Source: Carpediemonas membranifera (lineage: Eukaryota; Fornicata). From it: DNA of 64,000 bases. Shown here piece by piece: positions 19,089 through 28,691 of this stretch. The stretch is taken from NCBI GenBank assembly GCA_019828565.1, contig JAHDYR010000031.1, forward strand, positions 1 through 64,000, written 5' to 3'. A program made the translations under genes and the position numbers. The notes below the pieces were generated by a model that was given only the letters and a program-made list of their open reading frames with translations, did not search any database and had not been told where the DNA came from. The first letter of the stretch is position 1; each line of letters starts with the position of its first letter.

Positions 19089-21834
19089 ATGTACCCCGAC
19101 ATGGTGTCGTTGGGAATCCTTCCCCAGGCATACGCCGACGAGCGTGACGATGACGAGGTCGAGATTCCAGACGTGTACAAGTACCAGGCTCCACTCTTCA
19201 CCATGTCACAGACCAGCGTCGACCGACAAGCCAAGCTCATAAGACGTTACAGCGACGTGTTCGAGGACCGGAGCGAACCTAGCCGCCTTGAGCCTTACGA
19301 CCTCATACTGCGCGAAGACCGTGTAGTCAACGCTAGACCATACTTCGTCCCGCCAGCCAAGGTAGACATTATACGGGAGCACATTGACGAGCTGTCCCTT
19401 AAGGGTTTTATTGAGAAGAGCAACTCTCCATACGCATCCCCAGCCATGACGGTGCCGAAGAAGGGCGGGAAGTCGCGCTTCGTGGTGGATTTCCGGCAGA
19501 TCAATGAGATCACCCCCACCTTCGACTACCCGATTCCGATGATCGACGAGGTGATCGCCCAACTACCGAACAAGAAGATCTTCGCCACATTAGATCTGTC
19601 ATCTGGGTATCACCAGGTCGAGCTGACCAAACGCTGCAGGAAGTACACCGCATTCACTACCATCCTCGGTCAATACCAATATACCAGAATGCCGTTCGGG
19701 CTGAGGAACGCGGGTGCCCACTTCCAGCGCGCCATGGAGTCAGCGTTCGCCGAACTGGTCGGTCACGCGTGTTACATATATATCGACGATATCATCGTCT
19801 TCGGGGAAGACGAGGAAGACTACCTCAGAAACCTCGAGAGCGTTCTGCAGCGCACCCGACAGGTCAAGTTACAGCTCAACCGTGACAAATGCCAGTTTTC
19901 GAGGGCCGAGGTCGAGTTCCTGGGCAGGGTCATATCCCATGGTTGTCAACGCATCGCAGCAGACCGCATTCAAGACATCCTCGATCTCGAAATGCCCAAG
20001 TCAGTCAAAGGAATGCAAGCGCTCGTCGGGTTCCTCAACTACTTCCGGGACCACGTCCCCGGGTTCGCAGAAGTCGTTCACCCCTTGACACAAGCGATGG
20101 CCGCCAAGATCCCGCTGGGAGGCGACGAGCAAGAGCAAGCATTACGCAAAGTCAAGACACTGCTCGCCCAAGCAGAAGCACTCGCCATCTTCGATGCGTC
20201 CAAGGAGCACACCATCATGACCGATGCATCAGGAGTAGGTTATGGCGCGGTGCTGTTGCAAGAAGGTCAACCCGTCTGCTTTATGAGCAAGGCCTTCGAA
20301 CCAAGTGCAATCGCGGTGGTCCGTCGGTGAGAAGGAAGCATTCGCCATCGTAGCTGCTATCAAGCGGTGGAACAAGTACCTCTCCTGGGGGAAGTTTACC
20401 CTGCTCACTGACCATCGCAACCTAATTTACATGTACAAGTCGACTAACGCCAAGGTCCGCAGATGGGCGGAGGCGATGTCCGACATGGACTTCGACGTCA
20501 AGCACGTAGCCGGCCTCGATAACGGTGGGGCTGACGGCTTATCGCGAGTGTACGTCATACAGCCTGCATCAGAAGGCGACGTCGAAGCAGAGCACCTCAC
20601 CGCTGGGGCCCACTTATCACGACGCGTTGTAACTGAACGACTCAAAGACCAAGGCAAGTCAGTGTCGCGTGAGACGGTCAACAAGGTCATCGAAAACTGC
20701 CCGGTGTGCCAGGTGATTAGACGCCTCCCGGTTGACAGCCCAGCAGGATTACACACAGCCGTAGATCGCCCATTTCGTAGGGTGGCAGTCGACACGATGG
20801 GGCCGTTCCCAGCCGTCGACGGCAAAGCTTACATTACAGTCATGATCGACATGTGCAGTCGGTGGACGGAGCTAGTCGCGTCTTCGAATACCACCGGCGC
20901 GGCAGCAGCAGACGCCCTCGTCAACAACTGGATATTGCGCTTCGGGTGCCCTGAGGTTCTCCAATCCGACGGAGGACCAGAGTTCAAGAACCAACTCTTC
21001 AAGCGCATCGCAGATGAGATGGGGTTCAAGATCCATATTACCACGGCTCACCACCCGCAATCCAATGGGATGGTAGAGCGCGCCAACCAGCAGGTGCTAC
21101 GCATCCTTAAGGCACGCAAGTTCCAGCTCAGAGGGTCAACCTGGATCGAGAATTTACCTGTCGCCCAGTTCATCGTCAATTCATCACCGCGCACGGCAAC
21201 ACGTCTGTCTCCAGCCGAGATAGTACTCGGATACGACCTGAGGATACCACAGAACGTGTATGTGACCGATTCCAGTACCGCGAGCGCGAGCGAGTCCCAC
21301 AGAGAGGCGGCCGCAGCAGCTATCCAGCTCGCCAGCAGCCGAGTTCAAGCAATGAGAGAGGACGCACTCGCCAAGGCCACCGCATCGAGAAACGAGATCA
21401 TTAGCAGATTCGTCCTGGTCAAGTACCCCTCTAGACCTCCGAACAAGTTGTCACCTGGGTGGAGAGGACCAATGCGAAGGCTCGCCGGAGTGAAACAACA
21501 CGGTGTCGTTGTCGCGTATAAGGTCCTAGACCTGTCCGAGAAGGACAACTCGAAAGCGATCACGGTAGACGCATCGAGAGTTCGGAAGTTCAATCCAGGC
21601 AGACTGACAGAGGACCAGATCAAAGCACTCGCAGCAACGGCTGACGACGAGTGGGAAGTCGAGCGAATCAGCCGATCTCGGGGTCGAGGCCCGATGTCCA
21701 AACGGGAATACCTCGTCCACTGGGCCGGGTGTGAGGACGAAGAGGCCACCTGGCAAGACTATTCGTCAGTTAAGGACCTTGAGGCACTAGACGTATACCT
21801 GAAGTCAGACGAGGCTAGGCAAGCCGGTCTGTAA
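19089..21834 (+). pseudogene. pol: Ty3/gypsy chromovirus pol, 5'-truncated and frameshifted
   Basis: The frame from 19089 starts between protease and reverse transcriptase; gag and the protease active site are absent. RT motifs are clear (VVDFRQIN, LDLSSGYHQV, YIDDIIVFGED). The RT/RNase H frame ends at 20330 after a one-base slip near 20300, and 20305-21834 continues with RNase H (TDHRNLIY), the HHCC zinc region (CPVCQ), the integrase core (VDTMGPF, QSDGGPEF, GMVERANQ: D, D, E present) and a C-terminal chromodomain (KREYLVHWAGC). The chromodomain steers integration to modified histones in chromoviruses. No LTR is recognisable on either side. The 5' end abuts the right edge of the 5.2-kb block. 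Confidence 0.85.
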
Positions 21835-21867
21835 ATCTTCAGCAGAGCCTCAGTTCAGACATTTATC

Positions 21868-23100
21868 TTATTCCAAAACACCACCGCAGAGAGCACCCTT
21901 CGCGTCCTCAGACCGGGTGCAGTATCGAACCAACTCGGGATGAGCAGCGAAGAACTTGACCCCAGCCTGACTGTCACGGATAGTCTCGGTCGCCTTGACA
22001 ATCGAGCTGTACTCGCGCCGAGCGTAGTGCACGAGCAGACGAAGGGAGCCCTCATGCAAGCGGTAGCCAACGATCGCCGTCAACTCGTATAAGCGGCGTG
22101 GCTCGTTATAGTCGAGCGCGACCGGAAGAACATTATCACCGTCGATGACGAACTGGAAATTGTCCATCAGGGAATGACGCACATGACCGAAGCCGGTGGG
22201 GGTCCGGATCGCCTCGATGTATTGGCGACTGAACTCCCGCACGTCGGCAGAGTCAAGAATGCCCTGAGCGTGACCAACGATCATCATGTCATACAGGTCG
22301 GGGTCATTACCCAACATGATGGCCCGGCGCAGGTGAGGTGTCATGACCGTATAACCTCGTCCCGAGAGAAGCTGAATCCGCTCACGCAGCTCCTGATGAC
22401 AGAGCGTGCGCGAGTTCACGTCGAGCCGTCTGAGGTGCAAAGTCACCAGATCTTGATCGGTCGGATCACCGGTTCGACCCAGCACAGCCCGGGTGTGGTA
22501 CTCACGTGATAGAGCTAACAGCACGAGACCGTCGCGACAGATGTCACGGGCCACGACCGAAGAGGTTTCGGTCACCGTGAGGTGCCCGTATGCGTAGAGC
22601 ATACCGGCACGGAGCGCGGCCAGGGTGCCAGCGACGTCCAAGGTGATGTAGCTCAGGCCAGCATCAGCAACAGCCGTGATCATCTCCTCCAGTGAGAAGT
22701 GCGCAGTCGTTTCCTGGTCCGAACCCGAGTTGTCACCACCCGTCGGTCGGGAGTCATCATCGCTCGGCACAGCCTCAATCTCGCCCGAACTATCCTGATG
22801 GGTGGGCCGAGAGCTCTCGCCAAGCACGTCGTCGCCTCCCGTGCCGGCGTCGTTACTGGGAGAAGGCGTAGGCGAGCGAGAGGCCTCGGGAGCGCTTTCA
22901 AGACCCTCAGTAGAGGCAGCGGGTGCAACACTCGCGCCACGGGCAGTGTCGGCGCGGAACAAAGCGTGGTATTCGCTGACCGTAGGGAAGAAGCGCTCGC
23001 GATCGAGATAACGGTTGAGGAACCGTTTGAAGGCCGTTCGGGCCTTCTCATCGTCAAGTAGTGCCAACATCTGCGTAATCTGTGCACTAACGTCCGACAT
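21868..23100 (-). CDS. Unknown protein antisense-adjacent to the chromovirus pol
   Basis: The ATG at 23100 gives 410 residues; a longer open frame to 23334 is non-ATG. Residues 1-45 are helical (ITQMLALLDDEKARTAF). About 110 residues of Ser/Glu/Pro-rich low complexity follow, then a ~240-residue folded-looking domain rich in Leu/Arg/Tyr. I recognise no family. The stop is 34 bp from the pol stop (convergent). A TTATATAG box lies upstream near 23340 on this strand. It may be a gag-like or accessory gene of the neighbouring retroelements, or a host gene caught between them. Confidence 0.5.
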   Translation of the reverse strand: MSDVSAQITQMLALLDDEKARTAFKRFLNRYLDRERFFPTVSEYHALFRADTARGASVAPAASTEGLESAPEASRSPTPSPSNDAGTGGDDVLGESSRPTHQDSSGEIEAVPSDDDSRPTGGDNSGSDQETTAHFSLEEMITAVADAGLSYITLDVAGTLAALRAGMLYAYGHLTVTETSSVVARDICRDGLVLLALSREYHTRAVLGRTGDPTDQDLVTLHLRRLDVNSRTLCHQELRERIQLLSGRGYTVMTPHLRRAIMLGNDPDLYDMMIVGHAQGILDSADVREFSRQYIEAIRTPTGFGHVRHSLMDNFQFVIDGDNVLPVALDYNEPRRLYELTAIVGYRLHEGSLRLLVHYARREYSSIVKATETIRDSQAGVKFFAAHPELVRYCTRSEDAKGALCGGVLE

Positions 23101-23869
23101 TGACTGTTCGTTGCTTCCCGTTTTCACTGGGAAATGAACGACTCGAAAGAAACCGTAACCATCACTAACAGATCCGGATACACAGGTATTTATGCTCAAT
23201 TTGAGCACGACTGATGTTATTAATGACGAAGGAAGGCTTTTACAGCCGCGAGAGAGAACGTCGCTTCGTCCAAAACAAAAAACGCGAGAACTCGCGAACG
23301 AAGCCGAATTGAGGCCTCTAAGGGCGTTTTTCAAACGCTATATAAGAAGTACGGCGACGTAGTGTACAAACCGAGAGAAACACAACGATCATCACAATGC
23401 GCAGTTTTAGACGCTCATTCGAGCTATTCAAATTCTAACGGCCGTTTTACGACCGTGGAGGGGCGGAATGCCTCACGTAAGATCATCCATATTACATAGC
23501 GCGCTAACCAGTGGTACCACGACCGGATTTTTTGAGATCCACAGATATTTTCCGAATCTTTTAGATTCACATCGCCAGTTCTGGCACCAGACTTGAACAA
23601 GGTATTCACCCTTGTACCCCGCCAAGGTGCAAGAGTTCTGCGGTCCAATGAGTGGCATCGGAGGTCTCGGAACTGGTCAAGTCCCTCATCGTACATCAGT
23701 ACGAGTGGCATACGCCTGAGGCCATGGCCCCTTTGGGGTCCATGGAGGGGCGGTGTCGTGGGTCTTACCCAATATTTACATAGTAACATTATTTACATAG
23801 TCTTCAGGTTTCTGTCGACACTTTTGGTGTCGTCTCTTTTCCTCATAAAGTGTTCTTGTCCTAAACGGA
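23101..23869. other. Non-coding stretch with retroelement-end motifs
   Basis: No convincing ORF. The 11-mer TGGAGGGGCGG occurs twice (23457 and 23741), and a related TGGAGGGGGTGG occurs at 26874 beside another DIRS-like end. The second lies in an inverted repeat (CCATGGCCCC / GGGGTCCATGG, about 23722-23744). These probably mark termini or internal complementary regions of tyrosine-recombinase retroelements. Confidence 0.4.
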
Positions 23870-24409
23870 CTACAGGGCCGCTTTGCAAATCCAGTGTCCC
23901 TTCTTGCCGATCGTGTCGGGCCCCGAGGTCTTGGCTTCGCTCATGAGGTGCTGCCTGAGCTGCGCCGCGTGTGATAGCGTGGTGTCTCTCGACGCGTTGA
24001 ACTTGACGAGGTAGCCCGCGACTGCCCTGCGTGACGCCTCTAGGCTTAGATGTGAGAGCCTGTCGTGGTGGAGGAGGAACTCGAAGTCCTGATGATCATC
24101 GCGATGAGCCTTATCCTGCCCCTCTCGGCCAGCCGCGACAGCTCGGAGTCCGACAGAAGATCTTGGTTCACTCTGAAGTACATCTTGGGAACTGATGAGA
24201 GGGCTAGCAAGCGGCGGAGTTCTGGTGACGGGATGTCCGGAGTCACTATTATCGCAGCTGACCTCCACGTCTGAGGGGATCCAGTCTGGGTCGGCGACCG
24301 AATCGTCCGAATATGCAGATATGTCGCTGGAATCATCGCTACTGGAGGAGCTGCGAAGACTCTCATCCCCGTCCAGTCCCGAGACAGGCCGTGTTCTGCG
24401 AGAGTCCAT
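23870..24409 (-). pseudogene. DIRS-like element 1: tyrosine recombinase ORF, truncated
   Basis: From the ATG at 24409 the frame reads an acidic Ser/Asp linker (SDDSSDISAYSDDS), then a recombinase core-binding domain (FEFLLHHDRLSHL, SRRAVAGYLVKF, GKKGHWIC), and stops at 23870. The catalytic half present in element 2 is missing. The first ~360 nt overlap the RT/RNase H ORF in another frame, exactly as in element 2, so the overlap is a property of the family. Confidence 0.65.
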
Positions 24410-25983
24410 CCGTGCTGAGCGAATCCTGGGAGGGCCAGGCGGCGAGTGGGAGCGGCGGTCGCGTCGACCTGCACTGGTCCCCAGTTGCGCTGGATTCGCT
24501 CGAGGACTGAACGCGGGGTCGACCACTCGAGCTTCATGAACCGGCTCAGCCTGTCCGGCTCCACGTTGAGGTGTCCTGCGATGTGAAGACATCGAGCCAC
24601 GAGGTTTCTGCTGTCGAGGTGTTGTTGCAGCTCGTGGAGTAGGCTCATGACTGTCTGGTCTGCTCTTGTCGATCCGCCCTTGTTGACCCACGAGACTACG
24701 GCCGAGTTGTCGCAGAAAACTGTCAGGGTGCGCACCAGCGGCTGTGGAGAGATGAGTTCGACGCCCCGAACGACTGCGAAAAGCTCCTTTGTGCAGATGT
24801 GGGCGTTCACTATGTGCGGGGGGAAGTGCCCATGCGCCGATCTGTTGTTCTCTCCGAGGTATACTCTGGCCCCCCAGCCGAAGCTGGATGCGTCGGACGC
24901 CACTGTCATCTCCAGGGAGCCTGTCATGTCCCAGAGGGCCCTGAGCTCGATAAATGACTTGGCTGGGCGCTGCTGCAGCAGTGAGACCCACTGGGCGAGC
25001 TCTTGCTTGAGGGCTGCATCCAAAGGTACTCTGCCTCTCGGCTGTCTTGCTTGCAACGGCCGCAGCTTGAGCTGTGCTGCATGCGCTGCGGAAGCGAAGA
25101 AGGAGAGACGCCCTAGGATCTTGGAGTAGTCGACGGCGCTGATGGAGTCGCTCTCCAACGCGGATATCAACGTCTGCTGATACTTGCGCGCCTTGTCGCT
25201 GGAAAGGCGCACTGAAGTGTTCTCCGTATTGATGAGGAGGCCGAGGTACTCCAAGCAGCGTGTAGGCTGAAGAATACACTTGTCCAGCCCCGGAATGAGG
25301 CCGAGGGAGCGCATGAGCTCGAGGGCCTCGTGTGTTGCCCATGCCAGGTGCTCCTTGCGCGCAGACAATAGGAGGAAGTCGTCTAGATACACGCAAACGT
25401 GGATCTGGAGGCGCCTGGCGATGATCTTTGCGGCCTGGATGGTTATTGTCTGAAAGTAGAACGGAGCCGCGGTCCAACCGAAGGGGAGTCCAGTGTAGCA
25501 GAATGCCTCGCCCTCCGGAGTGACCACGCCCAGAAGTGTCCTGTCCTGCTCCCCTGACTGGGACTTGAGAGTACCCCGAGCGGAGGTCGATCTTCGTCAT
25601 CCAGTCCCCGGCCGTGAGCGTCGCCAAAGCACGTTTGATGCCGAAGAGGCGGAAGACTCGGGTCTCCTCCGTCACGGTGTTGAGTTCTCGGAGGTCGTGT
25701 ATTACTCGGATGTCGTCCGAGCCTTTCGAAACAGGGAAGATCGGGGCCGAATGGCGGAGGGACTGCAGGGTCGTTCTGCGGAGAATGCCCTCGTTCAACA
25801 GCTGTTGGAGCTTGGCCCGAACACGTGGGTCCAGTCGCGTCTGTGGTGCGGCCGCCGACGGAGGCGCGGTCAGTGATATTGGAACGCCGTCTCTGAGTAG
25901 GCTGACGACGTGCTCTGAGGCGCCGAAGCGCTCCCAGAGTCGCCACACGTCGCCAGTTATCGATGGGAAGAGGTGGTTCTCGG
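24046..25983 (-). pseudogene. DIRS-like element 1: reverse transcriptase-RNase H (frameshifted)
   Basis: The RT begins in one frame (IRVIHDLRELN, MTKIDLRSGYSQV) just after the gag stop and shifts near 25540 into the frame ending at 24046. The second frame shows LPFGWTAAPFYFQ, the catalytic YLDDFLLL, EYLGLLI, and an RNase H domain (VASDASSFGWGA, KELFAVVRGVE, FCDNSAVVSW). This motif set, with YLDD and no integrase, is typical of DIRS/Ngaro-type elements, which use a tyrosine recombinase instead. No ATG separates it from gag, so it may be made by frameshifting from gag. The internal frameshift makes this copy probably dead. Confidence 0.75.
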
Positions 25984-26565
25984 TTAGTTTGACTGCCGGT
26001 TGCGACCGCGAGAGCTGCCGCCTCGGCCCCCGCCTCCCGGAGGCTGAAACTTGTCGCCCTTTCGCTTGGCTCCGTGAATCTTAAACTTGAGCTCGAAGGA
26101 CTCGATCTGGGACTCGTCGAGGGTTCCTTTGTCCGCGATGGCCTTCCATACCTGGTTCTGAAAGTAGGTGACTGTGACGTCGTTGTAATCTTCATCCTTC
26201 ATCATCAGAGCTCTACGCCGGGCGGAGAGGAGGGGGGAAAGACGCTTGAGGAGTTTCGTGTCTGTAGAAGAGGTGAGGATCGTTTGAACCTTCCGAAGGA
26301 ACTTCGCCTCCTCCAGAAGAGGGCGCTTCTTCGGCAGCTCGGTCATGGCCTCAATGTATGAAAGGGAAGCCATGATGGGGTCTTGTTCATCTTCTTCAAA
26401 CGCCAGTTCCTCGTGGAAATCCGCTTCAGATTCGGCGCTTGCGGCGGCCATCCTCTCGAGGATCTTGGTGGATCTCTCCTGAGCTTTCTGCATCTCCTGC
26501 ACCGTGGTACGCAGTTCTGCCACTTCCTCGGCCGTCGCAGCCACCGGCTGCGAATCGTTCGTCAT
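25984..26565 (-). CDS. DIRS-like element 1: gag-like protein
   Basis: The ATG at 26565 gives 193 residues. It has an N-terminal coiled coil (VAELRTTVQEMQKAQERSTKI), an acidic patch, a helical middle (KLLKRLSPLLSARRRALMM) and a Gly/Arg-rich basic tail suited to binding RNA, with no zinc knuckle. It lies immediately upstream of the RT frame, in the position of gag. The leader contains GCAGTTTATG 8 bp before the ATG, a sequence repeated upstream of related fragments at 57991 and 58478. Confidence 0.6.
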   Translation of the reverse strand: MTNDSQPVAATAEEVAELRTTVQEMQKAQERSTKILERMAAASAESEADFHEELAFEEDEQDPIMASLSYIEAMTELPKKRPLLEEAKFLRKVQTILTSSTDTKLLKRLSPLLSARRRALMMKDEDYNDVTVTYFQNQVWKAIADKGTLDESQIESFELKFKIHGAKRKGDKFQPPGGGGRGGSSRGRNRQSN

Positions 26566-26883
26566 CTGGCCGCATAAACTGCGCCGACCAATCTTGACCA
26601 ATGACGCGGGCATCCGGTGATTGCCGGCCTCGCCCACGTCCCGTCGCCCTTGCGACAATGAGCTGGGGTACTACCCAAAGTGTGGCTCTATAACAGAGAG
26701 CCCTCCTCTTAAATCCAACCAAAATGGGACAATCCCGCAAGACGTCCCTGTGGGACTAAAGCTTTGGGCCGGCGAGTCTATCTCGCCTCGACCAGAGTTA
26801 AGAATTAATGATGAATCCAGGCCGGCGAGTCCGTCTCGCCTCGGCCGTTCCCCTCGAACGCGGATGTTTAATGGAGGGGGTGG
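26566..26883 (-). mobile_element. DIRS-like element 1 leader / left end
   Basis: A non-coding leader with a ~49-bp segment (about 26680-26728) that reappears on the other strand at about 58312-58360, including the stem GGGCTCTCTGTTATAGAGCC. The TGGAGGGGGTGG at 26874 lies at the junction with element 2's recombinase end. Confidence 0.55.
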
Positions 26884-28067
26884 TTAAAAGTGGGGCCCGA
26901 GAAGGCTGAGGTTCATCCTCCTGGTGAGGTCCTCGTTTGTTCTGATGGCGTCAGCGACATAGCTGCGGAGGGAGGTGACGTCCTTCCATGTGCCCATTGA
27001 GAGGATCACCTCCAGCGGGACTCCTGATAGAGCCATCTCCGACGCTGCCCCCTTACGGAAGCTGTGGAGACCCGTCCGTGGACCGAACAACGCCTTCACG
27101 ACTCGTCGGAGGTGTGCGGCTGTGCGCGGTTTGTCTCTGCTCAGGCGCCCGTTGACTATGACTCGCCAGATGGGGGTGTCATCAGCCAGGTAGTGTGTGC
27201 CCTCGACCCAGCGTCTAAGTGCCAAGGCCGGGTTGAAGGCGGCTGATAGCCATACGTATGGTACGCGCTTCTTAACTCCCGTTAGGATGGTCTTGGTCCG
27301 CTGAATGTGTAGGAGAATGTCGCCGTTCTTGAGTAGCTCCAGGTCGGCCGGGCATAGGGAGAGTATCTCGATGCCTCTGGACACCGTCAGATAGGCGACT
27401 GCCCAAAGAGACATGCCTGATATGACTCAAAGTCGTCACTCCGGCGCCCCAGTGCCTCGATCATCTCAGCCTTGGTGATGGCGCGCGAGCCGCCGGTAGT
27501 TCCCGCCGTGCTGGCGCCCTTAGCCGCCTGCTTAACGATGTACTTGGAGTTGGCGGGCGGATGCCAGTCTTTGAGGAACTCCTGTAGCTGAACAATCCAG
27601 TAGCCCTTCCTCGCCACGTTCGATGGCCCGCAGAAGGAGCCTTCGTCCTTGAGGAAGGCTACAAGCTGGTCTCGATCCGACAGGCTGCGATCGCGAGAGC
27701 CTTCGAACCTGGCCACCCAGCCGGCCACCGTCCGAGCAGACGCGTGATTAAGGTGAATCACTCTGTCCGACCTGAGGACTCTGTGGAAAACGTCCTGAAC
27801 GCCATCACATTGAACCGTAGGCGTCCTCTGTCCTGTAGGTGAAGTAGGTGGGCCAGATCTGAGCTCGAAGCCGGGACGGAGAGACGGAGTTTCCAGGACG
27901 TCCAACTCTTGAGGAGTCTCATCTCCGGCGCTTGAACCTCTGGGTAGAGGAGAAAGACTGCTGAGGTCCAAGACCTCGGGTGTCCAGTCTGAGTCTGAAC
28001 TCTCGCTGTCGCTATCTTCTGGACTATGGCTGCCATAGACGAATTGGGGGCCCAGAGGACGCGACAT
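26884..28067 (-). pseudogene. DIRS-like element 2: tyrosine recombinase (one frameshift)
   Basis: The ATG at 28067 opens an acidic linker (EDSDSESSDSDW) followed by the core-binding domain (VFHRVLRSDRVIHL, RTVAGWVARF, ARKGYWIVQLQEFL). Near 27400 the frame slips by one base and continues to 26884 with the catalytic domain: VSRGIEILSL (Arg I), LHSFRKGAASEM (HxxR), GTWKDVTSLRSYV (Trp and the nucleophile Tyr). All catalytic residues are visible, so apart from the slip it would be a full recombinase, integrating circular cDNA without a target duplication. Its first ~310 nt overlap the RNase H ORF. Confidence 0.75.
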
Positions 28068-28289
28068 CCAAGCCTTACGTCTACGTCCGTTGAGACTGTC
28101 TGGACTGGACCCCACTCCGCGAGGACAGATTCCATGCTGGACTCCAGAGAGGAAGGGAGTCGTGAGAAGTCTCTGGACAGCCGAGCTGCAGCCAGGTTGA
28201 TGATGCCCGGAGTGTGTAGTCCACGGAGTGTCAGGTTCCGGTCCTCCGCCTCCTTCTGGATCTGGGCTAGAATGTGCAGGGCCTGAGGT
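27758..28289 (-). pseudogene. DIRS-like element 2: RNase H C-terminal part (downstream of the nested insertion)
   Basis: This frame starts with QALHILAQIQKEAEDRN and continues through the RNase H tail to a stop at 27758. It is the direct continuation of the RT frame ending at 32634; the reading frame is restored if the gypsy element and one GAGGT copy are taken out. Similar C-terminal text (RIRLIAMIIRTSSSSS in element 1, RLRFNVMAFRTFSTES here) confirms family membership. Confidence 0.75.
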
Positions 28290-28383
28290 TGTGGTACCCA
28301 AACAATTGAGAGAGTGAAATTTAGAAGCAGGTTTGAGATCATTGACCAAATAAGACTGATCATTAAATGAGGTCGTCATGACA
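28290..28383 (-). repeat. 3' LTR of the gypsy element
   Basis: 94 bp, identical to 32540-32633. On the minus strand the polypurine tract GGGGGGAAG (28384-28392) ends directly at its first base, fixing element orientation. Confidence 0.9.
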
Positions 28384-28691
28384 CTTCCCCCCATGATCCC
28401 AAACCGTCCACAAGCTCAAACGTGCCTCCCAACCGTCAGCAAAAATTCTAACGGTTCAAGTCCGGCGAAATGCAAAACCCGCCAGACCGACTCCAGTGAA
28501 GTCAAAAACGCAATTGAGCACAATAGTCTGAAGAACGCTGTTCTAAACGAACAAATAGCGCACAGAATGGTGTAGAACATAAGAAATAACCAATATCAGT
28601 AACTAGATTCCAACGTTCTGCTCTTCCCCCCTAGGCTGCGGTCACCAACTGGGCAAAACCCCAAAATGGCTTTTTGATGAGCCGTTGGTTA
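28384..28691 (-). other. Gypsy 3' untranslated region and polypurine tract
   Basis: Non-coding between the pol stop and the 3' LTR. The PPT (28384-28392) would prime plus-strand DNA synthesis. No other feature seen. Confidence 0.75.

Larger units (their letters stand above)
13901..19092 (+). mobile_element. 5.2-kb transposon-like block, copy 2
   Basis: A second, nearly identical copy of 7618-12812 in the same orientation. It joins a truncated chromovirus pol on its right, exactly after CAGTATGT. Direct orientation and high identity suggest a recent tandem duplication or insertion of the same element at a related site. Confidence 0.7.

Noticed and set aside
23424-23789. 121-residue minus-strand ORF in the retroelement spacer
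   Set aside because: No motif, overlaps inverted repeats and terminal-like motifs, and is not seen elsewhere.
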